A stretch of 64,000 nt of DNA from positions 1-64,000 of the forward strand of contig CAYGJZ010000005.1 in assembly GCA_964350265.1 (NCBI GenBank), in the 5' to 3' direction. The DNA is from BQJD01 sp964350265. Lineage in GTDB: Bacteria; Pseudomonadota; Gammaproteobacteria; Arenicellales; CAJQKF01. Positions 9,267 through 17,952 of this stretch are shown here, piece after piece (within the stretch, counting starts at the first letter, position 1; each line of letters opens with the position of its first letter). The translations under genes and the position numbers were made by a program. Below the pieces are notes generated by a model. That model searched no databases. It had not been told where the DNA came from and was given only the letters and a program-made list of their open reading frames with translations.

Positions 9267-10058
9267 CTACTCGACGAATCGCTGGCTGATGCCCACCGCG
9301 TTGAAGCCGGCGTCGACGTAGGTGATCTCCGAGGTGATCCCGGAGGCCAGGTCGGAGCACAGGAAGGCAGCGGTGTTGCCCACTTCGTCGATGGTGACGC
9401 CGCGTCCCAACGGCGAGGATTTTTCGCAGAACTCCTGCATTACTTTCAAACCCTTGATGCCCGAAGCCGCCAGCGTCTTGATCGGCCCGGCGGAGATGGC
9501 GTTGACGCGGATGCCTTCCGGGCCCAGCGACTGGGCCAGGTAGCGGACATTGGCCTCCAGCGACGCCTTGGCCAGGCCCATGACGTTGTAGCCGGGCATG
9601 GAACGAACCGAGCCGATGTAGGACAGCGTGAGCATGGCGCCGTTGCGGCCGGCCATCATGTCGCGCCCGGCGCGGGCGAGGGCGGCGAAACTGTAGGAAC
9701 TGATCTCGTGGGCGGTGAGGAAGCCTTGCCGGGTGACCGAGTCAAGATACAATCCTTCCAGTTCCTCGCGCGGTGCGAAGGCCACCGAGTGGACCAGGAT
9801 GTCGTAGCCGTCCCAGTAGTCGCCGAGCGAGGAAAACACCGCGTCGATCTGCTCGTCGCTGTGCACGTCGCAGGGCAGGACGATTTCCGAGTCCAGTTGC
9901 TGGGCAAACTTTTCCACCCTGGGCCGCAACTTGTCGGTCTGGTAGGTGAAGGCCAGCTCGGCGCCTTCCCGGCGCATGGCATTGGCGATGCCGAAGGCGA
10001 TGGAGCGATTGCTGGCCACGCCGACGATGAGTGCTTTTTTTCCGGCTAGGAATCCCAT
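9267..10058 (-). CDS. fabI: Enoyl-[acyl-carrier-protein] reductase (NADH) FabI
   Basis: A 263-residue short-chain dehydrogenase that performs the last reduction of each fatty-acid elongation cycle and is the target of triclosan in the family. The nucleotide-binding segment is GVASNRSIAFGIA. The active-site Tyr147, Tyr157 and Lys164 are in SYIGSVRSMPGYNVMGLAK, with the FabI Y-x6-K spacing. The ATG at 10058 gives the canonical MGFLAGKKALIVG start; eleven further in-frame codons upstream are unlikely to be translated. It is divergent from rsmJ, so the promoter must lie in the 10060-10200 interval; no clear consensus is visible there. Confidence 0.96.
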   Translation of the reverse strand: MGFLAGKKALIVGVASNRSIAFGIANAMRREGAELAFTYQTDKLRPRVEKFAQQLDSEIVLPCDVHSDEQIDAVFSSLGDYWDGYDILVHSVAFAPREELEGLYLDSVTRQGFLTAHEISSYSFAALARAGRDMMAGRNGAMLTLSYIGSVRSMPGYNVMGLAKASLEANVRYLAQSLGPEGIRVNAISAGPIKTLAASGIKGLKVMQEFCEKSSPLGRGVTIDEVGNTAAFLCSDLASGITSEITYVDAGFNAVGISQRFVE

Positions 10059-10094
10059 GGTATCGTGTATCCGCTGTCGATGATCAGGCAATTG

Positions 10095-10919
10095 ATGAAG
10101 CGAACCGGTTCAGTGACGACGGGCAACGCGGGCCGCGCGGGCCAGGGCGGCCGCGGTTCGCTGGAAGACCGTCATTCTAGCACCAACCCGGATACCGCTG
10201 AGCGGGCCGCGGCGGTCACCGTGCTGGCCGACTTCCGCCACCTCGCCCCGGCGGCCCATGCCCGGGTGCGCGACATCGTCGGCGAGGCCGTGACCAGCGA
10301 CGTCGATGCGCCGCATCGCTTCCGGCTCGACTGGCACGAGGGGCGCCTTGGCCTGTTCGAGGTGGGTCGTCGGCGTCCCTTCGTCATCGATACCGCGCCG
10401 CGTCGTGCCAGTGGCTCGGATCGCCTGGTCCGCGCCCTTGGCCGGGGCAGTCGCGATGTCATCGATGCCACCGCCGGCTTCGGCGGCGACGCCATCCACC
10501 TTGCCCGCCTGGGTTACCGGGTCATCGCGGTGGAGCGTTGCGTGGTCATCGCCGCATTGCTGGACGACGCCATCCACGGACTGGACGATGCGCTGCGCGC
10601 CCGCCTGACGCTCATCGTCGACGATGCCGCCACGGTGATCGCGCGCCGGGTGGCCGACGTGGTCTACCTCGACCCCATGTTCCGGGCCGATCGGCACAAG
10701 TCGACACCACGCCGGGCCATGACCCTGGCCCGTGCCCTGGCCGGCGACGACGAGGATGCCGCCGACCTGCTGCCGTTGGCACGGGCACGCTGCCGGCGGG
10801 TGGTGGTCAAGCGTGCCGACAAGGCGCCGCCGCTGGCCGATGGCGTGCATCACCGTCACGCCGGCCGCACGGTGCGCTACGACGTGTACCTGGACCCGGC
10901 CATCGGGGCGACGACGTGA
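10095..10919 (+). CDS. rsmJ: 16S rRNA (guanine(1516)-N(2))-methyltransferase RsmJ
   Basis: An S-adenosylmethionine-dependent methyltransferase. Motif I is VIDATAGFGGDAIHLARLGY, followed by the family-specific segment VERCVVIAALLDD and the catalytic motif VVYLDPMF, which match E. coli RsmJ in order and spacing. The N terminus is uncertain. The frame is open from 10065, only 7 nt from the divergent fabI start, which leaves no room for a promoter. The ATG at 10095 has a weak AGG before it, and a GTG at 10221 would give a 232-residue protein closer to the family length. The stop overlaps the rsmE start (GTGA), so the two rRNA methyltransferases form an operon. Confidence 0.85.
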   Translation: MKRTGSVTTGNAGRAGQGGRGSLEDRHSSTNPDTAERAAAVTVLADFRHLAPAAHARVRDIVGEAVTSDVDAPHRFRLDWHEGRLGLFEVGRRRPFVIDTAPRRASGSDRLVRALGRGSRDVIDATAGFGGDAIHLARLGYRVIAVERCVVIAALLDDAIHGLDDALRARLTLIVDDAATVIARRVADVVYLDPMFRADRHKSTPRRAMTLARALAGDDEDAADLLPLARARCRRVVVKRADKAPPLADGVHHRHAGRTVRYDVYLDPAIGATT

Positions 10920-11683
10920 AATCCCCGGACCGCTTCTACCTGCCGGAGCTTGCCGACGCCGGGGAGGGTGGGAGCATTGCCCTCGACCATCGGCAGAGCA
11001 GCCATGCGACCCGCGTCCGGCGGCTGTCCGCGGACGAGGAGGTGGAACTGTTCGACGGCCTCGGCCGGCATGCGCGGGGGCGCATCGTGCGGGTGGGCCG
11101 GCGCGGCGAGGTCGAGGTGGAAGTCGGCGCGATCGTCGTGGAGCCACCGACGCAGGCGCCGTTGCACCTCGGCGTGGCGGTACCGCGGGGAGAGCGCATG
11201 GAGACCCTGCTCGACATGGCCACCCAGCTCGGCGTCGACCGCGTGACACCGCTGGTGTTCGCCCACGGCACGCCGCAGCAGCGTCGGGGCGGGCGCCGTG
11301 ACCGCTACCTGCGGGTGCTGGCGGAGGCCTGCAAGCAGTGCCGCCGCAACCACCTGCCGCACCTGGACGAGGCGACGCCGCTGGCGGATTGGCTGGCGCA
11401 GGCGACGTCGGCGGTGGATGCCCGCTTTCGCTGGCTGGCCGACCCCGGTGGTGAACTGCCCGTCGCCGCCGGCCACGCCGCCGGGGGCGTGGTGGTGGTG
11501 GGCCCGGAGGGCGGCCTCGACGAGGCGGAGCGTGCGCAGGTGCTGGCGGCGGGCTTCCGGCCGGTGGCCATCGGCGGACACATCCTGCGGGTGGAGACGG
11601 CCGCGGTGGCGATCGTGGCCGCGGCGCGCCTGGTGCTCCAGGCTCAGGCCGGCTCGTCGGGAATCAGCGCGTTTTCCAGGTAG
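10916..11683 (+). CDS. rsmE: 16S rRNA (uracil(1498)-N(3))-methyltransferase RsmE
   Basis: A 255-residue SPOUT-class methyltransferase that modifies U1498 of 16S rRNA. It begins KSPDRFYLPEL after a GTG start that overlaps the rsmJ stop by 4 nt. An N-terminal PUA-like part (HATRVRRLSADEEVELFDG) is followed by the SPOUT knot with the signature segments EACKQCRRNHLP, VVVGPEGGLDEAE and GHILRVETAAVA. All diagnostic motifs are intact. Its 3' end overlaps the convergent YdcH-like gene by 40 nt. Confidence 0.95.
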   Translation: MKSPDRFYLPELADAGEGGSIALDHRQSSHATRVRRLSADEEVELFDGLGRHARGRIVRVGRRGEVEVEVGAIVVEPPTQAPLHLGVAVPRGERMETLLDMATQLGVDRVTPLVFAHGTPQQRRGGRRDRYLRVLAEACKQCRRNHLPHLDEATPLADWLAQATSAVDARFRWLADPGGELPVAAGHAAGGVVVVGPEGGLDEAERAQVLAAGFRPVAIGGHILRVETAAVAIVAAARLVLQAQAGSSGISAFSR

Positions 11684-11853
11684 GAGATCATGTCCTTGAG
11701 CATGAGCTTGCGCTTTTTCATCCTTCGCACCTGGATCTGGTCGATGTAGGTGCTTTCCTGCATCAGGTCGAGCGCCCGGTCGAGGTCGCGATGTTCCAGT
11801 CGCAGCTCGGCCAGCTGGCGGCGCAGTTCGGCGATGCGGGCGTCGCCGATCAC
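11644..11853 (-). CDS. YdcH family (DUF465) small protein
   Basis: A 69-residue, highly charged, probably helical coiled-coil protein. It has the LRLEHRDLDRALD and MKKRKLMLKDMISYLE segments typical of the YdcH/DUF465 family, whose role is unknown. The length is normal for the family. Its 3' end overlaps rsmE by 40 nt on the opposite strand. It lies downstream of valS on the same strand after 63 nt, so it may be the last gene of that transcription unit. Confidence 0.85.
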   Translation of the reverse strand: MIGDARIAELRRQLAELRLEHRDLDRALDLMQESTYIDQIQVRRMKKRKLMLKDMISYLENALIPDEPA

Positions 11854-11916
11854 TGCGCCGAGCCCCCGCGGACCGGTGGTTGCACTCGTCGTTGGCCGGG
11901 AAGGTTCAAGATGCCG

Positions 11917-14751
11917 CTACAGGGCGCGGATGCGTTCGAGCTGGCCGCCGAGATGGGTCAGGCTCTCCTCGATCCGGCGCAGCTTCTCCCGTTCCTTCTC
12001 CACCACCTCGGCCGGGGCGCGCTGCACGAAGCTGTCGTTGCCGAGCTTGTTGGCGGCCTTGGCGCGATCGCCGTCGAGGCGTTCGATCTCGCGACTCAGG
12101 CGCGCGATCTCGGCATCGCGGTCGATCAGCCCGGCCAGCGGAATCAGCACCTTCAGCGAGTCCACCAGGGTGGTGGCGGACTCGGGACCCTCGTCGCCAT
12201 CGGCCAGCGGCTCGATGGAGGCGGTGCGGGCCAGGAAGTCCAGGCAGGCGCGGTGGCTGGTGGCGCGGCGCAGGTCCTCTGCGCTGGCCCCGGACAGCAG
12301 CACCGGCACCGGGGCAGACGGCTTGATGTTCATTTCCCCCTTGATGCGGCGAATGCCGAGCACGAACTGCTGTACCCAGCGCATCTCCGCCTCGGCCTCC
12401 TCGTCGATGCGCGACGGGTCGGCCACCGGGTAGGGACGGGTCATGATGCTCTGTCCCTCGACGCCGGCAAGGGCGGCCACCCGCCGCCAGATGGTGTCGG
12501 TGATGAAGGGCATCACCGGGTGGGCCAGGCGCAGCACCGTTTCGAGCACGCGGACCAGCGTGCGCCGGGTGCCGCGCAGCGCGGCGGCATCGGCGTCGGC
12601 GTCGTTCAGCACCGGCTTGGACAGCTCCAGGTACCAGTCGCAGTAGTCGTTCCAGACGAAGTTGTACAGGTGCTGGGCGACGAGGTCGAAGCGGTAGCCC
12701 TCGGTGGCGGCGGTAATCTCGGCCTCGGTGCGCTGCAGTCGCGAGATGATCCAGCGGTCTGCCGGCGACAGCACCACCTCGGCGGCATCGTCGCTGCCGC
12801 AGTCCTGTCCCTCGGTGTTGAGCAGCACGTAGCGGGCCGCGTTCCACAGCTTGTTGCAGAAGTTGCGATAGCCCTCGATGCGGCCGAGATCGAAGTTGAT
12901 GTCGCGGCCGAAGGAGGCCAGCGAGGCGAAGGTGAAGCGCAGTGCGTCGGCGCCGAAGCTCGGGATGCCGGCGGGAAAGTCCTCGCGGGTCTGTCGCTCG
13001 ATCTTCTCCACCAGGTGGGTCTGCATCAGGCCGCTGGTGCGCTTGTTGACCAGCGCCTCGATGTCGATGCCATCGATCAGGTCGATGGGGTCGAGGACGT
13101 TGCCCTTGGACTTGGACATCTTGTTGCCGTGGGCGTCACGCACCAGGCCGTGGATGTAGACCTCGTGGAAGGGCACGTCGTCCATGAACTTCAGCCCGAA
13201 CATGATCATCCGCGCCACCCAGAAGAAGATGATGTCGAAGCCGGTGACCAGCACGGTGGTGGGATAGAAGGTGGACAGCCGTTCCGTGCTGTCGGGCCAG
13301 CCGAGGGTGGAGAACGGCCACAGCGCGGAACTGAACCAGGTGTCGAGCACGTCCTCGTCGCGTCGCAGGGCGACGTCGTCGCCGAGGCCGTGGCTGGCGC
13401 GCACGTCTTCTTCCGAGCGACCGACGTAGATGTTGCCGTCGTCGTCATACCAGGCCGGGATGCGGTGCCCCCACCAGATCTGGCGACTGATGCACCAGTC
13501 CTCGATGTTGCGCATCCACTCGTAGTAGGTGTTCTTCCAGTTGTCCGGGACGAACCGGATACGGCCGTTCTCGACCACCTCGATGGCGGCCTTCGCCAGC
13601 GGCGCGGCGCGCACGTACCACTGGTCGGTGAGATAGGGCTCGACCACCGCGCCGCTGCGGTCGCCGCGCGGCACCATCAGCTTGTGGTCGTCGATGCGTT
13701 CCAAAAGCCCGGCCGCTTCCAGGTCGGCGACGATGCGCTTGCGCGCCTCGAAGCGGTCGAGGCCGGCATAGGCTTCCGGCAACAGGCCGGCCTCCTCGCC
13801 GTCGGTGACGCGAATGGCCGCGTCCTCGGTGAAGATGTTGATGAGACCGCCGGCGGGCAGCGCGGCGATGCGCGGATGGTCGCGATGGCGCTGCCACACC
13901 GCGTAGTCGTTGAAGTCGTGGGCCGGGGTGATCTTCACGCAGCCGGTGCCGAACTCCGGGTCGACGTAATCGTCGGCAATGACCGGGATGGTGCGCCCGG
14001 TCAGCGGCAACGTGAGTTCCTTGCCGACCAGGTGGGCGAAGCGCTCGTCGGCGGGGTTCACCGCCACCGCGCAGTCGCCGAGCATGGTCTCCGGGCGCGT
14101 GGTCGCCACCACCACGTGGCCGTCGCCGTCGGCCACCGGGTAGCGGATGTACCACAGGCTGCCGGACTCTTCCTCGCTCAGCACTTCCAGGTCGGACAGC
14201 GCGGTGTGCAGCACCGGGTCCCAGTTCACCAGTCGCTTGCCGCGGTAGATCAGGTCTTCCCGGTACAGGCGCACGAAGACTTCCTGCACCGCGTCGGACA
14301 GGCCCTCGTCCATGGTGAAGCGTTCGCTCTCCCAGTCCACCGACGCACCCATCCGCTTCAATTGCCGGCTGATGGTGTTCCCGGAGGTCGCCTTCCACTG
14401 CCAGACCCGCTCGATGAATTCCTCGCGGCCGACGTCGTGGCGGGTCAACCCCTGCTGGCCGAGCTGGCGTTCCACCACCATCTGGGTGGCGATGCCGGCA
14501 TGGTCGCAGCCGGCCTGCCACAGGGTGTTGTGACCGCGCATGCGGTGGTAGCGGGTGAGGGCGTCCATCACCGTGTCCTGGAAGGCATGGCCCATGTGCA
14601 GGCTGCCGGTGACGTTCGGCGGCGGGATCATGATGCAGTACGGTTCGCCGTTCCCCGAGGGTCGGAAGTAGCCCCGTTGCTCCCATTCCTCGTACAGCGC
14701 CTGTTCGATGGCATGGGGGTCGTAGGTCTTGTCCAGGGGCGTGGTGCTCAT
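11917..14751 (-). CDS. valS: Valyl-tRNA synthetase
   Basis: A 944-residue class Ia aminoacyl-tRNA synthetase charging tRNA-Val. The HIGH-type motif HMGH is at residues 52-55 within PPPNVTGSLHMGH. The KMSKS loop is present near residue 543 (GNKMSKSKGN). A long CP1 editing domain lies between them, followed by an anticodon-binding domain and the C-terminal coiled-coil arm (SREIERLDGDRAKAANKLGN) characteristic of ValRS. It follows pepA-holC and an acidic unknown gene on the same strand, as in many gammaproteobacteria. Confidence 0.98.
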   Translation of the reverse strand: MSTTPLDKTYDPHAIEQALYEEWEQRGYFRPSGNGEPYCIMIPPPNVTGSLHMGHAFQDTVMDALTRYHRMRGHNTLWQAGCDHAGIATQMVVERQLGQQGLTRHDVGREEFIERVWQWKATSGNTISRQLKRMGASVDWESERFTMDEGLSDAVQEVFVRLYREDLIYRGKRLVNWDPVLHTALSDLEVLSEEESGSLWYIRYPVADGDGHVVVATTRPETMLGDCAVAVNPADERFAHLVGKELTLPLTGRTIPVIADDYVDPEFGTGCVKITPAHDFNDYAVWQRHRDHPRIAALPAGGLINIFTEDAAIRVTDGEEAGLLPEAYAGLDRFEARKRIVADLEAAGLLERIDDHKLMVPRGDRSGAVVEPYLTDQWYVRAAPLAKAAIEVVENGRIRFVPDNWKNTYYEWMRNIEDWCISRQIWWGHRIPAWYDDDGNIYVGRSEEDVRASHGLGDDVALRRDEDVLDTWFSSALWPFSTLGWPDSTERLSTFYPTTVLVTGFDIIFFWVARMIMFGLKFMDDVPFHEVYIHGLVRDAHGNKMSKSKGNVLDPIDLIDGIDIEALVNKRTSGLMQTHLVEKIERQTREDFPAGIPSFGADALRFTFASLASFGRDINFDLGRIEGYRNFCNKLWNAARYVLLNTEGQDCGSDDAAEVVLSPADRWIISRLQRTEAEITAATEGYRFDLVAQHLYNFVWNDYCDWYLELSKPVLNDADADAAALRGTRRTLVRVLETVLRLAHPVMPFITDTIWRRVAALAGVEGQSIMTRPYPVADPSRIDEEAEAEMRWVQQFVLGIRRIKGEMNIKPSAPVPVLLSGASAEDLRRATSHRACLDFLARTASIEPLADGDEGPESATTLVDSLKVLIPLAGLIDRDAEIARLSREIERLDGDRAKAANKLGNDSFVQRAPAEVVEKEREKLRRIEESLTHLGGQLERIRAL

Positions 14752-14838
14752 GATGATCGCGTTGCTTCGGTGCCGGATGTGGTCAGCGCGTCGCCCGACG
14801 GGCGCGCGGATTCCCGTTCGGGTGCCGGGAGGGGCGGA

Positions 14839-14873
14839 ATTATACTGTCATCGACGCCGCCCTGCGCGGCGTC
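14839..14873 (-). promoter_or_regulatory. Candidate valS promoter (-10) with adjoining GC hairpin
   Basis: On the minus strand a perfect TATAAT occupies 14839-14844, about 90 nt before the valS ATG. Immediately upstream on that strand a perfect 8-bp stem GACGCCGC/GCGGCGTC (14853-14873, 5-nt loop) follows the preceding gene and may slow read-through. No good -35 is present, so the promoter call rests on the -10 alone. Confidence 0.45.
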
Positions 14874-14885
14874 GGCCCGACGCGC

Positions 14886-15644
14886 CTAGCGTTCGCACCA
14901 TTCGTAGAGGATGTCGCCCACCGCTTCGCGCAGCTCGCCGCGGACCTCGGCGGGGAGCAGTTCGCCGCTGTGCTCGAGCAGCTTGTCCTCGATGGCGTCG
15001 AGGATGCGGTCGGACAGGTCGAGGACGAAGCGCACCACCTCCTCGTCGTCGTCGCCGGGCGGGGTGTCGTCGTCTTCCTCGTCGAGGGCGTGGGCGGCGG
15101 ACGGGTGGTCGCTGTCGCCGTCGTCTTCCTCGTCTTCGTCGTCCTCGCCGGCCAGGTCGACCACCGCGCCGGCCACCGGTGCCGAGGCGATGGGCGCCGG
15201 TGTTTCGTTGTCCTGGTGCACGGCCTCGTCGTCCTCGTCCCCCGGTGCGTCATCGTCGTCGGTGACCAGGTCCTCCGGACGGGAGACGCTCAACAGGTCG
15301 AGTTGCAGCTCGTCCCGGCGCCCCGGGCGGTGCACCGCCTCGCGCAGGGTGGGCGGTCCGTCGTCGGCATCCACCGTCGCAGGTCCGGCCGTGCCGGCCT
15401 CCTCGGCCTGCTGACGGGTGCCCGCCACCGGGCCGGGGCCATTGCCCGGCGTCGCCGGGGCCGGGTCGACGTCGTCCGGGGCGGGGCGCTGTGCCTGGCG
15501 GCTGGACGGGGATGGCGATGGCCTGGCGGCACGCTCCTTGGCCGGCGTGGCCGCTTCGCCATTGCCCTCGATAAACCGCTTGAGTTCGCGCAGTTCCCGG
15601 ATCAGGTCGTCGTAGTGGGGGTTTTCGTCGTCGTTCGCTGTCAC
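14886..15644 (-). CDS. Acidic low-complexity protein of unknown function
   Basis: A 252-residue soluble protein in three parts. The N-terminal helix (about residues 1-30) has the segment YDDLIRELRELKRFIEG. The centre (about 31-185) is Asp/Glu/Pro/Ala-rich, strongly acidic and probably disordered, with runs such as EDDEDEEDDGD. The C-terminal stretch of about 65 residues looks folded (VVRFVLDLSDRILDAIEDKL, then EVRGELREAVGDILYEW). No catalytic motif is visible. It lies between holC (45 nt away) and valS on the same strand. I do not recognise a named family. The strong minus-frame bias and the conserved-looking ends support a real gene. Confidence 0.7.
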   Translation of the reverse strand: MTANDDENPHYDDLIRELRELKRFIEGNGEAATPAKERAARPSPSPSSRQAQRPAPDDVDPAPATPGNGPGPVAGTRQQAEEAGTAGPATVDADDGPPTLREAVHRPGRRDELQLDLLSVSRPEDLVTDDDDAPGDEDDEAVHQDNETPAPIASAPVAGAVVDLAGEDDEDEEDDGDSDHPSAAHALDEEDDDTPPGDDDEEVVRFVLDLSDRILDAIEDKLLEHSGELLPAEVRGELREAVGDILYEWCER

Positions 15645-15689
15645 GATGGCGGGTCCACGGCTGGCCGGGTTTCGGCTCGATGGCCGGCG

Positions 15690-16142
15690 CTAGAGCCGGT
15701 GGGTGCGCGGGTCCAGGCCCTGCTCCCGGTAGTAGCGGTAGCGATGCCGTGCCGCCTGGCGGTCGGCATCGCTGGCGCCAATCATATCTGCAATTCTCAA
15801 GTGATGGAACGCCTTGGCGAGGGGCTGCTCGGCCAGCGTCACCACCACCTGGTAGTCGCTGGCCGCGTCCGGGGGCGCCGCGGCGATCACCACCGGCCCG
15901 CGGTCGTCCTCGTCGGCGAGGGCGTGGGGCACGAAGCTGCCCTGGGAAAAGCTCCACAGCAGCTCGTCGAGTTCACGGCAGTGCTGGTCGTCCCGGGCCA
16001 GCAGGAAGGTACGGTGGCCGGCCCGGTAGGCCTTGTCCACCACCCGGCAGGCGAGGCGGTCGACGGCATTGCCGGGGGCGGACTCGAGCAGGTAGAAGTC
16101 CACCCCGGCAATGGATGCGCTGTCCGGGTCCGTCGGCGTCAT
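15690..16142 (-). CDS. holC: DNA polymerase III chi subunit HolC
   Basis: A 150-residue accessory clamp-loader subunit that links the holoenzyme to single-strand binding protein. The family pattern is visible: VDFYLLES at the start, ACRVVDKAYRAGHRTFLLARD, then LDELLWSFSQGSFVPHAL, and a C-terminal YRYYREQGLDPRTH. The length matches E. coli chi (147). Its start overlaps the pepA stop by 4 nt, so pepA and holC are translationally coupled, a conserved gammaproteobacterial pairing. Confidence 0.93.
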   Translation of the reverse strand: MTPTDPDSASIAGVDFYLLESAPGNAVDRLACRVVDKAYRAGHRTFLLARDDQHCRELDELLWSFSQGSFVPHALADEDDRGPVVIAAAPPDAASDYQVVVTLAEQPLAKAFHHLRIADMIGASDADRQAARHRYRYYREQGLDPRTHRL

Positions 16143-17623
16143 CCGTCGCAGCGGTTGAGCACGAAACGGGTCAACAGGCTCACCGGGCGGCCGGTGGCGG
16201 ACTTGTTCTTGCCCTGGGTCCAGGCGGTGCCGGCGATGTCCAGGTGGGCCCAGCGCAGGCCGTCGGTGAAGCGGGACAGGAAGCAGGCGGCGGTGATGGC
16301 GCCGCCGTTGCGTCCGCCGACGTTGGCCATGTCGGCGAAGGGGCTGTCCAGCTGGTCCTGGTAGTCGTCCCAGACCGGCAGGCGCCAGGCACGGTCGCCG
16401 CTCTGGTCACCGGCGGCGAGCAGTTCCCCGGCCAGTTCCTCGTCGGCGGTGAACAGGCCAGACGGATGGGCGCCGAGGGCGACCACGCAGGCGCCGGTGA
16501 GGGTGGCCACGTCCACCACCACCGCCGGCTTGTAGCGCCGCGAGTAGGTCAGGGCGTCGCACAGGATCAGGCGGCCCTCGGCGTCGGTGTTGAGAATCTC
16601 GATGGTCTTGCCGGCCATGCTGGTGACGATGTCGCCGGGCTTGTTGGCAGCGCCGTCGGGGAGGTTCTCGCTGCTCGGCACGATGCCGACCACGTTGATC
16701 GGCAGCTTCATCTCGGCAACGGCCTGCATGGTGCCAAGGATGCTGGCACCACCGCACATGTCGTACTTCATCTCGTCCATGGCGGCGGCGGGCTTGAGCG
16801 AAATGCCGCCGGCGTCGAAGGTCAGGCCCTTGCCGACCAGCACCACCGGCGCCTGCGGCTTGGCGGCGCCGTGGTATTCCATGATGATCAGCTTGGCCGG
16901 TTCGCGACTGCCGCGGGAGACCGACAGCAGCGAGCCCATGCCCAGGCGCTTCATGCGGTTCTCGTCGAGCACAGACACCTTCAGGCCGAGGCGTTTTTGC
17001 AGCTTGCGGGCCTGCTGGGCGAGGTAGGTGGGGGTGCAGATGTTGCCGGGCAGGTTGCCGAGATCGCGCGCCAGGCGCACACCTTGGGCGATGGCGCTGC
17101 CGCGGCCGGCGCCGGTCTGGGCGGCGGTGGCCCGCGCCTTGCTGTTGGCCAGGAGGGTCACCGTCTTGATTCGCAGCGGGGACTTTTCCTTCTTCAGTTC
17201 GTCGAAGCGGTAGCCGGCGTACTCCATGCCCTCGACCAGCAGCGCGACGCTGTCGGCATGGCTGCGCTCGACCACGTTGAAGTCGTCCAGTGCCAGCGAA
17301 AGATCGGTCGCGCCGCTGCGCGACAGGGCGCCGATGGCGGCGCGCCCGATGCGGCCGGCGGCGGCCACGCCGAGCTTGTCCGGATCGCCGGCACCGAGCA
17401 GCATCAGGCGTTCATGCCGGGCATCGGCCGACCCCGGCAGCAGCAGGGCGTCGCCGACCTTGCCCTTGATGTCGCCGCGCTTGACCGCGGCGGCCACCAC
17501 GCCGCCGCAGCGCTCGTCGACCGCGGCGGCGCTGGGCGACAGCGCGCCGTCGGCATGCACCATGACCGCGAGGCAGCCGGTGGACTGGTTCAGCGGGTTG
17601 GACGACTTGACCTGGTATTTCAT
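16139..17623 (-). CDS. pepA: Leucyl aminopeptidase PepA
   Basis: A 494-residue M17 family two-metal aminopeptidase; in E. coli it also serves as a DNA-binding architectural protein. The N-terminal domain is variable. The catalytic domain shows VLVGKGLTFDAGGISLKP, then MKYDMCGGASILGTM, and the M17 signature NTDAEGRLILCDAL, which hold the metal ligands and the active-site Lys and Arg. It is the first gene of the pepA-holC block and is divergent from lptF, the standard arrangement. Confidence 0.96.
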   Translation of the reverse strand: MKYQVKSSNPLNQSTGCLAVMVHADGALSPSAAAVDERCGGVVAAAVKRGDIKGKVGDALLLPGSADARHERLMLLGAGDPDKLGVAAAGRIGRAAIGALSRSGATDLSLALDDFNVVERSHADSVALLVEGMEYAGYRFDELKKEKSPLRIKTVTLLANSKARATAAQTGAGRGSAIAQGVRLARDLGNLPGNICTPTYLAQQARKLQKRLGLKVSVLDENRMKRLGMGSLLSVSRGSREPAKLIIMEYHGAAKPQAPVVLVGKGLTFDAGGISLKPAAAMDEMKYDMCGGASILGTMQAVAEMKLPINVVGIVPSSENLPDGAANKPGDIVTSMAGKTIEILNTDAEGRLILCDALTYSRRYKPAVVVDVATLTGACVVALGAHPSGLFTADEELAGELLAAGDQSGDRAWRLPVWDDYQDQLDSPFADMANVGGRNGGAITAACFLSRFTDGLRWAHLDIAGTAWTQGKNKSATGRPVSLLTRFVLNRCDG

Positions 17624-17952
17624 GCTGGCGGGCGTTCCTGTGCGAAGTAGGGGGGGATTCGGCGCCCATCGCGCCGGGTTCCGGTTGTCGGGCGAATCGC
17701 CACGACTATATCAGGGAGATCCGGCTTTGCCCAAGATCGGCGGCGGCGGCGAGGATTCTCGCGCTACCGCGTCACTGGTAGAATGCCGCCGTTTGACGAA
17801 TCCTCCGCGCGCCCTGGCCGGCGACCTTCGCCGGTGCAGGCGACGGCAAGCGGACTGGAAGTCGCCCACGCCATCGTCACTGGTCTGCCATCGTTGATGT
17901 TCATCCTGAATCATGCCGGAAGGGGTTGTCGCACCCCGCGCAGGGGATCGCC
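17624..17952. promoter_or_regulatory. pepA/lptF divergent intergenic region with candidate pepA promoter
   Basis: This 329-nt gap holds no coding sequence that I can support. On the minus strand there is a candidate sigma-70 pair, TTGGGC (17729-17734) and TATAGT (17705-17710) with 18-nt spacing, which would give a leader of about 75 nt to the pepA ATG. For lptF a TAGAAT box near 17780 is a possible -10, but its -35 is poor. Both are motif-based inferences. Confidence 0.45.

Noticed and set aside
11791..14889. A plus-strand open frame of over 1000 codons across valS
   Set aside because: It lies opposite valS, shows no domain and has the Gly/Ala/Val/His-rich composition of the antisense frame of a high-G+C gene.
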